NCBI GenBank assembly: GCA_965153455.1
Contig: OZ234497.1
Span: 6,076,001 to 6,140,000, forward strand
Reading direction: 5' to 3'
From: Sphagnum compactum
Lineage: Eukaryota > Bryophyta > Sphagnopsida > Sphagnales
DNA: 64,000 nucleotides
In this document: positions 50,509 to 62,337 of the stretch, piece by piece
Layout: every line of letters begins with the position of its first letter
Position numbering within the stretch: the stretch's first letter is position 1
Made by a program: the position numbers and the translations under genes
Notes under the pieces: model-generated
Told to the model about the DNA's origin: nothing
What the model saw: only the letters and a program-made list of their open reading frames with translations
Database searches by the model: none

Positions 50509-52734
50509 CTCAGGATCTGATGATTTTGGGGACTTTTTCCTTTGGAAGCAGATAGACAGTCTTAGTTAGGGAGGGGAGGTCAGAAGGTTAGTTGGAGGAT
50601 GGCAAGGTAATTTTGGAAGGAAGGATCAGTTGAGCTTGAGCAATAGGAAGGTGAGAGGTCAGGGAGTTGATGGATAGCAAGGAAGAGCTTTGTGGTGAGA
50701 TACTCTAGGTTGAACACCAGAACTTTCCGCTGCGCCTGGGAATCGATCTAACTTTCACTGCAGAGTAGCTCGGGAGAGAGAGAGAGAGAGAGAGATTGAG
50801 ACCAAGCAACACCAGATGTGGTGTTTTTGTGAACATTTTGGAGAGCGCTTGTGCTTTCGGGGAATGTAAATAATTTGCACTGTTATGAAAGTGTTTCCTC
50901 GGATGGTTTGGTGTGAGGTTTACCATGTATGTGTGTTGGTGCGCTCTCGAGTCATCATCTGGCAACTCGAGTGACAGAGAGATCTGAAGGTCTGTATCTG
51001 TGAGGCAAGGTCAGGGTAAGGCACATGGACACCAGGGTCCGCTGAAGTCAGTCCATGTGTCGGATGTTTTACAGACCCTCTCTTTTAGGTTACAATTGGT
51101 TGTGTATTAGGTGAGAGATTCAAAGACATGAGACTTGTTTGTTATCTAACTTGAATGCATTAATCTACTCTACGGAACCAAATAATGTGAGGTAAACTTT
51201 CCCTTGGTGAGTTATAGAAGGTGACAATGTCAATCCATCGTACACAATATGAATGAACGATTGTGAGTCGAGACCATTCCATTAGTGAATGTGAATGGGG
51301 TTCTAAAACAAATTGGCAAGCGGTGAATTTTTGCTCGAAGGTAGGTATTTTTCTTCATATTCGCAATAAGTGAATCAGTTCTCCATCCTTACCTACTATG
51401 TGGTACCTTGGGTGAAGCGGCACCCACACTAGTACCATGGCAAAAATCCTTATAATTCTTTTATGTTGTTTTTAATCCTTATAAATCATGTCTCTAAGTC
51501 CAAATTTATCATCTCCCAAGTTGAATATAGCCTCGAAGAAGCCTCCTCAAGAAGTTGAAGGTTGAAGGTTTAGGGTTTACTGTGGGTACTGGTTCACCTT
51601 GGCCGGATGCCTTACTAAAGCTGGATTCACATCAAGGGTTAGTAGGGATATTTTTATTCCATTTAACCCTCTCTTGATTTGAGGATTAGAACGCCTAAAA
51701 TCTAAGGAGTAAATTAACCCTTGTGTTTGCACAAGGGGGGATACCATAGTACCTGGGCTGGTTAGGCACTAATTAATAATTTTTTGAATTGCCAAAAAGG
51801 TCTGAAAAATATGTGCCTGCCATGCCAAAAATCTGAACGAAGCTCTCAAACACAATAGCTTCATTATTTAGTACAGTGCCAAATTGTAAATTTTACAACC
51901 TGCATGGTCTATACTCTTGAGTCCCTTTTTTCACCCAAGTCTTCCAATGGTCTTCTTCTTTTGTGGCTATTAAAATTATACGTAAAGTCAAGGGGGGAAG
52001 GGGAGAGAACGGCCAGTTTCGGCATAATAGGGCATCAAATGTGTAAATGGGAATGAAATTTTACAAAACGAAATAACTGGGACCCAAACTAGTTTTTTCC
52101 ACAAATTTTGGTGGTAAACTTGAGTTTCATCCTCTATTTCCTTTTTCCTGAGCGTCTCCACTGCTGCTACATATATTTTCACTGCTCCTACCTATACAAC
52201 TACTGTATTTAGTCTCGAAATTTGAGCATGAAATGTTGAGCTTCAGCATTTCATACTGAGATTTAATAAAATTTCCTCACTCTGTGGATGCCCCTGAAAA
52301 GAGGGGAAAGGGGGTGAAAGAGAGGGTGACTTTCTGGGTAACTTTATTATCATACTTTTATTTGATAGTTGTTAAAATTGCATAGAATAATACACCAAAC
52401 AACGGAAAAAAGGATTAGGCCCACACAAGTTTATCTATGATGTCTGATATTTTCGGGCAGATTAAAAAGGTCGGTTTCATTGTTGCCAAGCATCTCGGGT
52501 AACATGGAAAAAGGTTCAGAATACCTAGTTTTCCAGGCTAGTCAAAAAAAAGAAAGGCAATTTTGAAAAAAAGACCTGGGAAAATGTTCCCAAGGTGCTT
52601 GCAATTTTTTGGGCAGATTGGGAAAAAAATTATTCAGGTTGCCCAAAAACACTTGTGAAACAAGTAACCAAGGTTAGTAAAAATTTCACCTATGGTGGAC
52701 ACCTAGTGGACAAGATTCTGGATGCAAAATAAAA
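50509..52734. other. Intergenic, no gene recognised
   Basis: A (GA)n tract is at 50,774-50,795. The rest is AT-rich with no coding features. Confidence 0.45.
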
Positions 52735-53165
52735 CAACTAACACTTATCGTGCATTCACACTTGATGTTAAGTCAGTGTTAAATAAAAATCTAGGTGGCA
52801 TCTTAGGTGGCATGCAATGTTAAATAGGTGATAGTTTAATGTTAGGTGAATGTTAGCTTAACATAAAATCCTCATAGCTTAAAAGGTGCGTTTGCACTTG
52901 GTGTTAGGGACTCTAGTGTTGAGTCTATTAACACCATCCTAGTCATTTAAGACCTAAACCTACTTATCATTCACTTAACATCAAACCATCGGCCATTTAA
53001 CTAACATAGGGTGCCACCTAGGATGCCATCTAGATTTTCATTTAATATTGATTTAACATCAAGTGTGAATGCCCCTTAAGTAGGTTTAAGTCCTAAATGA
53101 CTACCATGATGTTGGGGGACACAACACTAGAATCCCTGACACCAAGTGTGAACGCACCTTAAGTA
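52735..53165. repeat. Nested inverted-repeat MITE pair (PIF/Harbinger-like by appearance)
   Basis: A ~280-bp element at 52,882-53,160 has inverted ends AAGGTGCGTTTGCACTTGGT and AAGGTGCGTTCACACTTGGT. Just left of it, 52,749-52,810 (CATTCACACTTGATGTTAAG, TCTAGGTGGCAT) is the reverse complement of 53,015-53,075 inside the element. The block therefore reads A-B-A'-B'. Flanking TTA/TAA is compatible with a 3-bp duplication but is not resolved. No coding capacity. Confidence 0.65.
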
Positions 53166-55234
53166 ATAGAATCTCTAAGAACCAAAAAAACTGGATGTAA
53201 GATGCTCACTTATAAAAATGGATGACATAATCCCGAAGACTTTAGCGGTTGGTGGCCGCGAGTGTCGACGAAGAAGGTGACAGAATCGGTAAAGACGGAT
53301 GAAATGGAGACGTCGTCGACGGGATTCCATCGAAGGTCTTGCTCGGTCCCTTCTCCGCTGTCGTCGCCATAGCTGCTGCTGTCGAGCAGCGCGACTGGAA
53401 CTGCTCTCTCTGGTCGCGACGAGGAAGTACTGTAAGTAGAAGAACAAGAAGCAGCATGTTGGCGAGAATTGGAAGAGGAGGAGTAGGAGATTACTGATTC
53501 AAATTTCCGTAGTTATGTTTTCTGTTGTTGAAGACACACTAAACTCTTGAGTTTTTGGAGAGAGAAAGAAACTTTGCGTAAGTAGCAACGATCATTGATT
53601 TGGAGTATCTTTTCATGTTGTCATGTGGAGTGTCTTTCTTTGCTATTGATGAGATAATACTGTGTCTTTCCATCGGATCGCAACAACGAGGAGCAACGGC
53701 ACTGTGTTTCAGTCAGTTTTTGTGCTCTGCAACTGCACTGTAATGTTTTGTAATATTATCGTACCGTGTTGATTTTTGTGGTCTTCTTTCACGGGATGAT
53801 CGGGTTCAGACGATGTTGTTGAACAAGACGAAGAAGAAGAGCCGGATCTTGAGAAGAAGCTGAATTTTTCCTTTTGATTTTAAGGTACGAAACTCTCATG
53901 ACCTTCACCAAAACACAATGATAGAAACAAGACATATGCATTCGGCAGTTGTTTTTGAAGAGGATGTTGTCGCTGACCGTAATTCTGCTGCTCCTGTTGA
54001 TTTTGAGGGTCTTACGTGATAAGTGGGATTCCTTGTGCCATCGATACAATTGACATGCAGTGCAATTCGCAAGAAATCGGCTAGCTTATGGTGTTCTTCT
54101 ATACTTTTTCTTTGGCTGCAGCGTAATGCATAAGAGCTGAATCCATGAATTGGCTTTGGAGATATGTCTCAGGTTGTAGCAGCTGCTGGCACAGCAGATC
54201 TGATTTCCTTGCAGCAAATTACCGCCTGCTTGTGAGAAGGTGAGGTTATTGCTTATCTTTTTCTCTCTCCCTGTCTCTGAACAATTAACATTCCTCTCTC
54301 TGTCTCTCTCTTGATGTCAATGTACTGAAGTGTTTAAAGTTTAGGATCATGGATCTCATCATACAAATGGTTTCCTCACTCCGGTATTCCTTCTGTTACT
54401 TCTCTTAAGCACCTGCCAAGAACTGTAGATTGGAAACTGCTTGACCTTCTCCCATGGGCTGGAACCAAATATCCTGTTCTGTTCTCTATCACCAAGAAGT
54501 TGATCAGTGACATGCTGCTTCCTTTTCCAAGTGTCTGAGATGCCATCTGGGCTACACTAAAGTACCAGCTCCCTTGAACTTGGACATCTGCAAATTGAAT
54601 TGCTTGTACGTTGATCAAACAGAGTTATATGCAATGTCAGGTGTTCAAATTCATCATGTAACCTTCAAGGCAAGTTGGATCTGATTGATACTGGGCCCAG
54701 AAAAAAGAGGATTCTTTTCACACTTGGTTAGTTCAAGTCTGGACTTTCCCTGGCAAGTTGTGGTTGTCACCCACCCAATCCAAATCACCAGATTACTCAT
54801 TTGGCGACTTTGACACAATCAGGTTGAAGTCTAGTTTTGGTGCAGACAACAATTGGTACAATGAACAATTGGAGTCAACAAAGTCCATATATGATACACG
54901 CTCGATTGTGATCTCTTGCTGGTTGGGTGTGGCAAGCATCAATCACAGCAAGTTTGGTTATATGAATAATTGTGGTTCATAAAGGTGGTCAAGCCAAACA
55001 TGGATTCAACAGATCATTTCTGAAAATTGAAGTTTATAAGCAGCTTGGGCAGAACATTTTAGAATGTTTCTTTGTTCTGAAATTTGCAAGAAACTTGCTC
55101 TATCTCTGCAGGAATCTTGGCTGGCGGTACATGCCCACATCAGGCTAAAGGGAGGACCAAGAGTTGAGAATCTTTCTGTATAGAATTTTCATCAAACTGA
55201 CTCTTGGGTTTTGATTTACAAAACTGTGTGTGCA
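53166..55234. other. Upstream flank of the PIN-domain gene; no firm gene
   Basis: A GC-rich patch at 53,240-53,450 has a minus-strand frame starting MATTAEKGPSKTFDGIPS that stops after ~42 codons. It could be a first exon, but no downstream exon was found. Confidence 0.35.
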
Positions 55235-56610
55235 ATGGGTTCAAGAAGTATGGGGAGGACCCTGTACATGGATGGGCTCAACTGGATTCAAAAGTTCTGG
55301 GATGTATCTAACAAAGAGAAAGACCCATGGAGAGCATTGGCAGATGCGGACAAAGCTGTTGATGAGTTTGTGGCAGCTGTGCATGGATCCAATATGCAAG
55401 TTGTGCTTGTCATTGATGCAGATGTAAAGACTGATCAGGCAATTGAAAAATGGCATACGCGGCGTGAGAAAGAGTTGAGGAATGAAAGAAGGAATGTGGT
55501 GCTTGGCGTGGACATCTTCTTATTTGAATCATTTCAGAAGCATGGTGTTCATGTCGTGAGGCCACTGGGTGCAGATGCAGATGACGTTCTGGCAGCACTT
55601 GCAGTTGGTAGTTCTGGTATAGTATTGAGTAGGGATCGAGACTTTTTTGCTTATGACCAACTGATAGATGTATGTAGAAATTTTTTTGTGCGTCGAGGCA
55701 AACTGATTCTGGATCCCGCAATCTCGAGTGGCAGAAATCCAAACCTCAACATAAAGAAGCGGCAAGTGCAGCTGGAGCTTGCAAACACTGCCTTGAGCAA
55801 TGAATCAACCTGGTCATTGGGTGTCATTTCCAAGTACAGGCCCAGCCTGAGGAATGGTCTTGTGTTATGTCGTGGTGTCAGCAGCTCATCTGACAAAACC
55901 ATGGGTAACTTGCATACAATTGCACGTCCGTTGCGTGCTGCAGCATATTCAATCATTGGTGAGCAACGGGCTCTGGAGAAGGTGCCAGAGTGGTGTGAAG
56001 AGACCCAAGAAGTGGTGTGGACACTGGTGGAAGTTGCTGCGGATCCCACACTAGTTGGTTTGCTCAGTACACCACAAGCTGTTGTTGCATGGTTGGAAGA
56101 ACATGAAACCTCCAGACCATTGGAGCAATGGCGTAAGATGGAACGTCAGTTCAACCTCCATGCATTGGCAGCTGAACTCAGTGTGGTGGCATCACTGGGT
56201 GAATGGACTATGCACCAGTGTATGGAGCTATTTTCCAACCAGAAACGTCCCAAGCTGAACATAAAGCCCAGGTCACAGCATGCACAGACAGACAAGAAAA
56301 CTGCCTGTGCTGCACCAGCTAGGTGAGTAGGTTCCAGTAAAACACTCCAGATTCATCATGGCAAACATCCTTGACTTTTCAAATTTGAGTGAATGCTGTA
56401 AGCCCACAATCTTAGAGTGGTTCTAAAAATTGTTCATCAGTTGACCTTGTGCAATTGGAAAAGGTGACATAAAGATAGGACAATTGAGGCCCCCCATTTG
56501 TTCAGCACAAACACTTTTGGTCTTGTTGATATTTCAGCGCATTCACTTCACTTGTGGAAATGTTGGTATTGCAGCAGGCAGTCTATCTTTGGTACAGGAC
56601 GCCCTCGTGA
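55235..56610 (+). CDS. PIN/FEN-like nuclease-domain protein, two exons
   Basis: Exon 1 is 55,235-56,322, ending AG before GTGAGT. Exon 2 is 56,538-56,610, encoding SAFTSLVEMLVLQQAVYLWY and RTPS then TGA. Together they give 386 aa. The N-terminal ~145 residues show the acidic layout of PIN/XPG-type nucleases: LYMDGLNW (D13), VVLVIDAD (D61/D63), GADADDVLAAL (D114/D116/D117) and VLSRDRDFF (D134/D136). That would allow metal-dependent cleavage of structured nucleic acid. The remainder (to 386) is mostly helical and unrecognised, without an evident helix-hairpin-helix or zinc finger. It resembles the eukaryotic Asteroid/FAM120/XPG-like group only loosely. Start chosen as the first ATG (MGSRSMGRTLYMDG); more upstream exons cannot be excluded. 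A (CA)n tract follows the stop. Confidence 0.68.
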
Positions 56611-56618
56611 ACTGGTAT

Positions 56619-56621
<3 letters not shown>

Positions 56622-56650
<29 letters not shown>
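56622..56650. repeat. (CA)n microsatellite
   Basis: About 13 CA units 3' of the PIN-domain gene. Confidence 0.9.
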
Positions 56651-56651
<1 letters not shown>

Positions 56652-58562
56652 CCCCACATTGGGTTGCTGCATCATAGTTGTTTTGATATTCCATGTTTTT
56701 CTTGATACAACTGTATTAAGATTCAACAAATTTTCAAGTCTTTCTGCTTCAGTTCTAAGTTGACTAATGAACTGGATGCCATGTTTAAGGCAAAGAGAAA
56801 ATTATGTTGTGGTATTGACCCTCACTTTGTCTGACAGCAGTCTAGGTCTGAAGTTTCTGATCTCAGGATTTCCTGCAGAGTGCACATTCCAAGGATCCAA
56901 ATCTGAAAGTCATGTTAGAGAAATTTTAGATGTTCCAGACTGGAGAGTATGGTGAGAACTTATCTGGATTAGAGACCATACACCACTGTAGCAACTGTTG
57001 ATAGATGTCTAACTATTGGAATGTTAGTAGAGCTAAAAGTTGGCTCTTTGTCTTGTCTTTCTCTCAGGTTTTGGCAGATCGATCATTGCATGACACATGA
57101 AATGGGGAGTCAATCATGGATCCCATCCTTACACCACCTGCCATCTTAGATATGACTGAAGTGATGAATTCTTTCGTCTGCAATCAGCATCTTTGATGAA
57201 CAGTATTGATTTAATTGATAACAGCTTGAAGTAGAGTAACCCAGTGATGAACCTTCTACTTGGCAATGACTGGTGAAATGCTTGCCCATCACTCTAGATG
57301 TTATGGCAACAGCTCTGTCTCAAGCTCAGTTCATCTTCATCATATCCAAGTTGATGGATCTGTTTTGGTGAATCTTATGCAGTGGGATATGCTCAGGTAA
57401 CTCCCCATTGCGCAATGAGCCTGACGGTATTACAATATGCAAACATTGGGTGTTGGTTTAGGGTTTGTGCTGCATCTCTGGCAAGCAAAAGTGGCGGCAG
57501 TGTGAGGTAAAGCTTTATGGAGTGCAAAGACTCTCCAATTGTTTTCTCTGTCTTATTCCTGTGATACCTGCTGGGTATGGAGGGGGGGGGGGGTACTTGG
57601 TGGGTATCACAGAAAATGGAATGGCTGTTCTGGCAGGCATTCCATTTTTCAAGTTATTTTAAACACCCTGCAAATAGAGCAAATGGAAACAATGTGCAGG
57701 CTAAGGTGCCCTCCAATTACATTAAAATAGTTTGAACCCCGTGCCTAATGCACAGGTCTGTGTATTTGATGGTAAATATTACAAAATTACAACTACAAAC
57801 TACATTTCCAAAACCTGTCTATATACCACATTCCGCATGTATTCATTGGGACTCTGCCCGCTGAAAATCTTGATGTTTGCACTGCTTGTGACTATCATCC
57901 ATCCCACCTTTGTGGTGTGTGCTACTGGCTGTTGGTTCACTTTAGCCAATAATAAATGGCCTCAAATTTGTAAAGCACTTGGCAGAATTGTTTTAGTGTA
58001 TCTGGAGGGCACATTATCAAGCAAAATCTGTTCTTTACAAAGGTTAGGGCATTTCAATTTTTAAAACGACCCATCTCTATTTTTTAATTATTTAAAAAAA
58101 AATCTTGTGAAATCTGCTTGTGCTTTGCTTGACGGAGGATAATTTACCTTCGGTGTGAAGCTTTCTCAAAAACATATAATGGCCCCTCAGCTCCACCTAA
58201 ATAAGATTCTTTGTCAAATGATGTCAAACTTGATTGCAAGAAAACAAAAACAACAACAATTCAAGAGGGAATTCAAGAGGGAGGGAAAATGAAACTACTT
58301 GCCTGAATTAGAATTGCAATTTTCAGGTTTTTTAGGTGCACGTCAGGGTGTATTTGGCCCTTTTGGTCTAATATTGATATCAGACCCCCTGGGGCCGGGC
58401 ATGCCTTTCCTAGACAGTGACACATGCGCAGGGGGGGGTTATTTATTTCTGCCAGGGTTTTCTTCCCTGTATGATGGCATCCATGGATGGATGACGAGAC
58501 GGACGGATGGATGACGAGACGGATGACGTGCCTAATGCACAGGTGTGTAAATAAATGAACAT
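56651..58562. other. 3' flank of the PIN-domain gene and intergenic sequence
   Basis: Contains two copies of the CGTGCCTAATGCACAG hairpin word (57,740 and 58,528). A G-run is at 57,583-57,593. A small direct repeat of GGATGGATGACGAGAC lies at 58,484-58,526. No gene recognised. Confidence 0.45.
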
Positions 58563-58570
58563 TAAATAAA
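58563..58570. repeat. Left target-site duplication of the MULE
   Basis: TAAATAAA, repeated exactly at 60,789-60,796. Confidence 0.8.
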
Positions 58571-60788
58571 GGGGGCTGATCCTCCCACCCTGCTGATTTG
58601 CTTCTCCCACCCTCCCCCCCCCCTTATCTCGTCTCCTCCCTTTAATTCTCACCACCTCCGTCTCCGCCTTTCTGATTCCCCCCCATTCCTTGTACCGCCA
58701 CGCCATGAACCCCCCTCCCGAGGCCACTTACGACGATGTCGATGCCTTGAAGGCTGCGTGCAGACAACATGCCGCCGTTCATCTTTATAGCGTCACCACC
58801 AAGCGGTCCGATTACAAGATGGGCGTCCTATTGCTACATTGCGGCAAGTCTGGTACACGCGATGATCGCCATGGCCTAACAGAGGAAAACACGCCAGCGC
58901 CCTTCGAGCTCGGTCCTGACCGGCTGCCCCTTTCTTCTGCAAGGCCGTCGTAATCGAGTCGGGAGCTGGATGTTGCATGTGAAATGCGGAGAGCACAACC
59001 ACCCGCCGCTGACTCGTGAGGCTGCGCATCCGTCTCACCGCAAGATGACCAACGACGTAAAAGAACGCGTTCGCATTTTGTCCGTCGTTGGTGTTGTGCC
59101 TGCTCAGATCCTGACGTTGATACGTTCGGAACCCTCGGGCGAGCACGTCATCGCGCGCGACGTATACAACTTGAAGAGGCAGCACAAAATCGCGCAGCTT
59201 GATGGCCGGACGCCAATGGAGGCTTTGCTCTCGTCCTTGATCAAACTGGATGTACCCAACACCCATTGTGTTGATGCTAGCGAGCGCCTAACACGACTCA
59301 CCTTCACAAGCACCAAGGTTGTACAGCTTACTCGTCGCTTTGGAACGGTCTTGACCATGGACTGCACCTACAAAACGAACAGGTTCAAGATGCCCCTTCT
59401 TCACATTGTTAGCTTTGCTTGCACTGGGGCGACCTTCACATCGGCCATTGCGTTTCTCAGTGCAGAGACGATTGAGGACTATGAATGGGCACTAAACACC
59501 TACAAAGGCTTTATGGGCAACTACCTACCGCTCGCCATTGTCACCGATCGCGAGTTGGCACTGATGCGAGTGACCGAGATTGCTCTTCCCGTCGCCCACA
59601 AGATGCTCTGCCGATGGCATATCTGCAAGAACGTGACGGCGAAGCACCGGACAGGCTTCACTGAGGAGGACTGGCAGACGTTCATGACATTGTTTTCAGG
59701 GGTGATGCGAGTGGGCACGGAGGACGAGTTGCAAGAGAAACTGGTGCAGATTCAAATGGAGTGGGTGGGTACCCAATCGCGTGCTGTGCAGTATGTGCTT
59801 TCCTGGATGCAGTACAAGACATACTTTGCTGGCGCATATGTTGACAAAGTGCCGCATTTCGAGTGGTCATCCTCATCACGTGTGGAAATCGCACACTCAG
59901 CGTTGAAGCAGCGCCTGCAGGTTAGCACTGGTGACATGATGACTGTGGTCGAACGTGTACTGCAATTTCTCGTCGATCAATATCAATAAATTGATACTGC
60001 CATTTCACAGCAGAAGGAGCGGCGCAATCCTGTTCACTCAGACATGTTCTATGACCAGATGTGTAGAGCTTCCTACTTCCATTTGATCAAGTCTTATGTT
60101 GTGGACTAGGTTGGGGGTCAGAGAGGTCAGGTGGAGAAGTTCTTTTTCTGAGTCCATTTTCGTTGGACTCCTCCCTTGACCTCCTATATTATTTCCCTAT
60201 ATTTACTGTATACCTCCGTCTCCTCACAGGTGGTCCGACAGGTTTCTTCAGTTGCTTTCATCAAGATCCACCTTCAATTTACGATTGCCAAAGAGCATGC
60301 AGGGCGCAAAGTCTGTCCGCAACCAAACCCTCGCTTCGAGACTGTCATGGGACTTCCTTCAGCGACCACAATCTACGATCTGCGTGCTGAAAACCAGAGC
60401 CTACCAATGAGTGCGGTACACAAGCAGTGGTGGCTTGCGCTAGATCTACAAGTTGGTACACCTGCAATACAGATTCTCGAGCCTGCCGTTGCCCGTGTAC
60501 GCGGACGCCCATCCGTTACTACTGTCGCCGCGCGTGCCACAAGCCGCCAGCCAATATCATCAACGCGTCGGGAACCAAGCGCCTTTGAATCAATTGGCAG
60601 AGCCCCGCGTCTTTGCAAGGAATGCAGGAGGCCTGGACACGACGTTCGTAATTACCCAATACTTAGGCCATTAATGGGGGGGAATCAGAAAGGCGGAGAC
60701 GGAGGTGGTGAGAATTAAAAGGAGGAGACGAGATAAGGGGGGGGGAGGGTGGGAGAAGCAAATCAGCAGGGTGGGAGGATCAACCCCC
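58571..60788 (+). mobile_element. Mutator-like (MULE) DNA transposon with 117-bp TIRs
   Basis: The left TIR (58,571-58,687) begins GGGGGCTGATCCTCCCACCC. The right TIR (60,673-60,788) is its near-perfect inverse (GGGGGTTGATCCTCCCACCC read inward). An 8-bp TAAATAAA lies on both sides. Length is 2,218 bp. Long TIRs, the short duplication and the encoded MULE transposase agree. The body is GC-richer than the host. The few TIR differences suggest a young insertion. Confidence 0.92.
58705..60718 (+). pseudogene. MULE transposase, degraded
   Basis: The start ATG (MNPPPEATYDDVDALKAACR) lies just inside the left TIR. The FAR1-like zinc region continues as GCPFLLQGRR, then CGEHNH, only after a frameshift near 58,875-58,890. 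The transposase core follows: FGTVLTMDCTYKTNRFKMPL (DDE first Asp), PLAIVTDRELALM (second Asp) and MLCRWHICKNV (C/H motif). A stop at 59,987 interrupts a frame that continues IDTAISQQKERRNPVHSDMF. After a probable intron (to about 60,230) the tail reads TVMGLPSATTIYDL, where SWIM zinc ligands (usually PC-H) appear lost, and LCKECRRPGHDVRNYP, a zinc knuckle lacking its last Cys. The element is therefore probably non-autonomous now. Confidence 0.85.
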
Positions 60789-60796
60789 TAAATAAA
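60789..60796. repeat. Right target-site duplication of the MULE
   Basis: TAAATAAA, identical to the left copy. Confidence 0.8.
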
Positions 60797-61009
60797 ACTG
60801 ATGTTTTCTTGGGGGGTAGAACAGGCACAATTCCATGATGAAAATGCCCAGAGATCTATTTCCAAAATTATTTTGCAGATTTTATTGGAGTATAATGTCT
60901 CTAGGGGGCAGATTAAGAACAAACCGGAGTGGTCTGAATCGACAGATTACATCATGTAATGATCCATTATTCTGCCCTGATCATTGTCCTCAAACCTGTG
61001 AATGTCGAG

Positions 61010-61412
61010 ATTGAACACTCTGGATACGTTGGTTACACACTGGAATGGGTTTAATTCCCTCCCCCATTCAACGTTTTGGATAAGTTGGTTACATTAATGG
61101 AATGGGTTTGGTTCCCTCCCCCCATTGAACATTCTGGATAAGTTGGTTACATTACTGGAATGGGTTTGGTTCCGTCCCCCATTGAACATTCAGAATAAGT
61201 TGATTACGCACTTGAATGAGTTTGGTTCCTTGCCCCATCGAACATTCCGGATACGTTGGTTACGTACTAGGATAGGTTGGTTACGTACTGGAATGGGTTT
61301 GGTTCCCTCCTCCCATTGAACATTTTGGAGATGTTGGTTACACACTGGAATGGGTTGGGTTTGGTTCCCTCCTCCCATTGAACATTCTGGACAGGTTGGT
61401 TACGCACTGGAA
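61010..61412. repeat. Minisatellite, ~57-60 bp unit, about 7 copies
   Basis: Each unit carries CATT(G)AACATTCTGGATA, then GTTGGTTACAC/ATACTGG, then AATGGGTTTGGTTCCCTCC. Units vary by substitutions and small indels, and one contains a partial extra GTTGGTTACGTACT. Confidence 0.9.
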
Positions 61413-61413
61413 C

Positions 61414-62170
61414 CCCGTGCCTAATGCACAGTTGTGTTATTTCAACAATGTTTGGTTCATGTTTTAGTTTTTTTTCAAAACTTTTATCTTTTTTATTTTT
61501 TATTTTTATATGTTTTCTGTTTTTATTTTTATTTTTATAATAAAAATAAAGTGTTTCTTTTTCACTTTTGTATTTTTGTTTATTTGGATGCAAGTTTGAA
61601 GTTTGGAGAAAGAAGACACACCTCATTCTTTTTCAAGTAGGGTTTTTCTTCATTATTATAAGTTTTATTTTTTCTTGTTTTCTACTCTTTATTTGTTTTC
61701 TTTTTTTTTGTAATTTTTTTTCTTTTGAAATGATTTTACTGTATTTCCCTTTCCTTGTTTCATTTGTTTCCATTCCTTTTTTTTATAGTTTTTGTGTTTT
61801 TACTTTTCTTTGTTTATGTTTGTTTCATGTTTTAATTTTTTTTATTCTTATTTTGTCTATCTTCATTTTTTTCTATTTTTATGCGTTTATTTATTTATTT
61901 ATTTTCTATTTTCTTTTCAAAAAAACTGTAGTTTTTCTAATATGTTTTATAATAAAAATAATTTATTTATTATTATTATTATTTTTTGTTTGATTAGATG
62001 CAGGTTTGAAGTTTGGAAAAAGAAGACAAACCTCATTTTTTTTTCAAGTATGGTTTTTTTTCTCTTTCTTTTGCTCTCTGTTTGGTTTCTTATTTTTTGT
62101 CATCTATTTTTAAATTTTCTTTTTAAGATTATTTTACTGTATTTCCCTTTTTTGTTTCATGTTTAAGTGT
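61414..62170. repeat. T-rich ~400-bp tandem duplication
   Basis: Two copies (about 61,440-61,800 and 61,805-62,165) share GTTTGAAGTTTGGA, AAAGAAGACA, ACCTCATT, then TTTTACTGTATTTCCCTTT. The segment starts at a CCCCGTGCCTAATGCACAG word that cuts into a minisatellite unit. Long hydrophobic open frames here are a by-product of T-richness. Confidence 0.75.
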
Positions 62171-62337
62171 TCACAAAAAGTTTCTAATTGTTAAAGTGTT
62201 TTTCTGTTTTTATTTTTTTTCTATATATGTTTGTTCTGTTTGGATGTGTTCATCCATTGAAGAGCCCTCAGGAGCAGGCTTTCCCCTATATTTCATAACT
62301 TTTATTTTTGCTGCATGGTGATATCATTGAAGTACCT

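Noticed and set aside
53242-53457. A minus-strand frame in a GC-rich patch (MATTAEKGPSKTFDG...)
   Set aside because: It stops after about 42 codons from the best ATG and no following exon could be identified.
61568-62166. Long hydrophobic frames rich in Phe, Leu and Ile that look like membrane proteins
   Set aside because: They are produced by T-rich tandem DNA and have no start context or conserved pattern.
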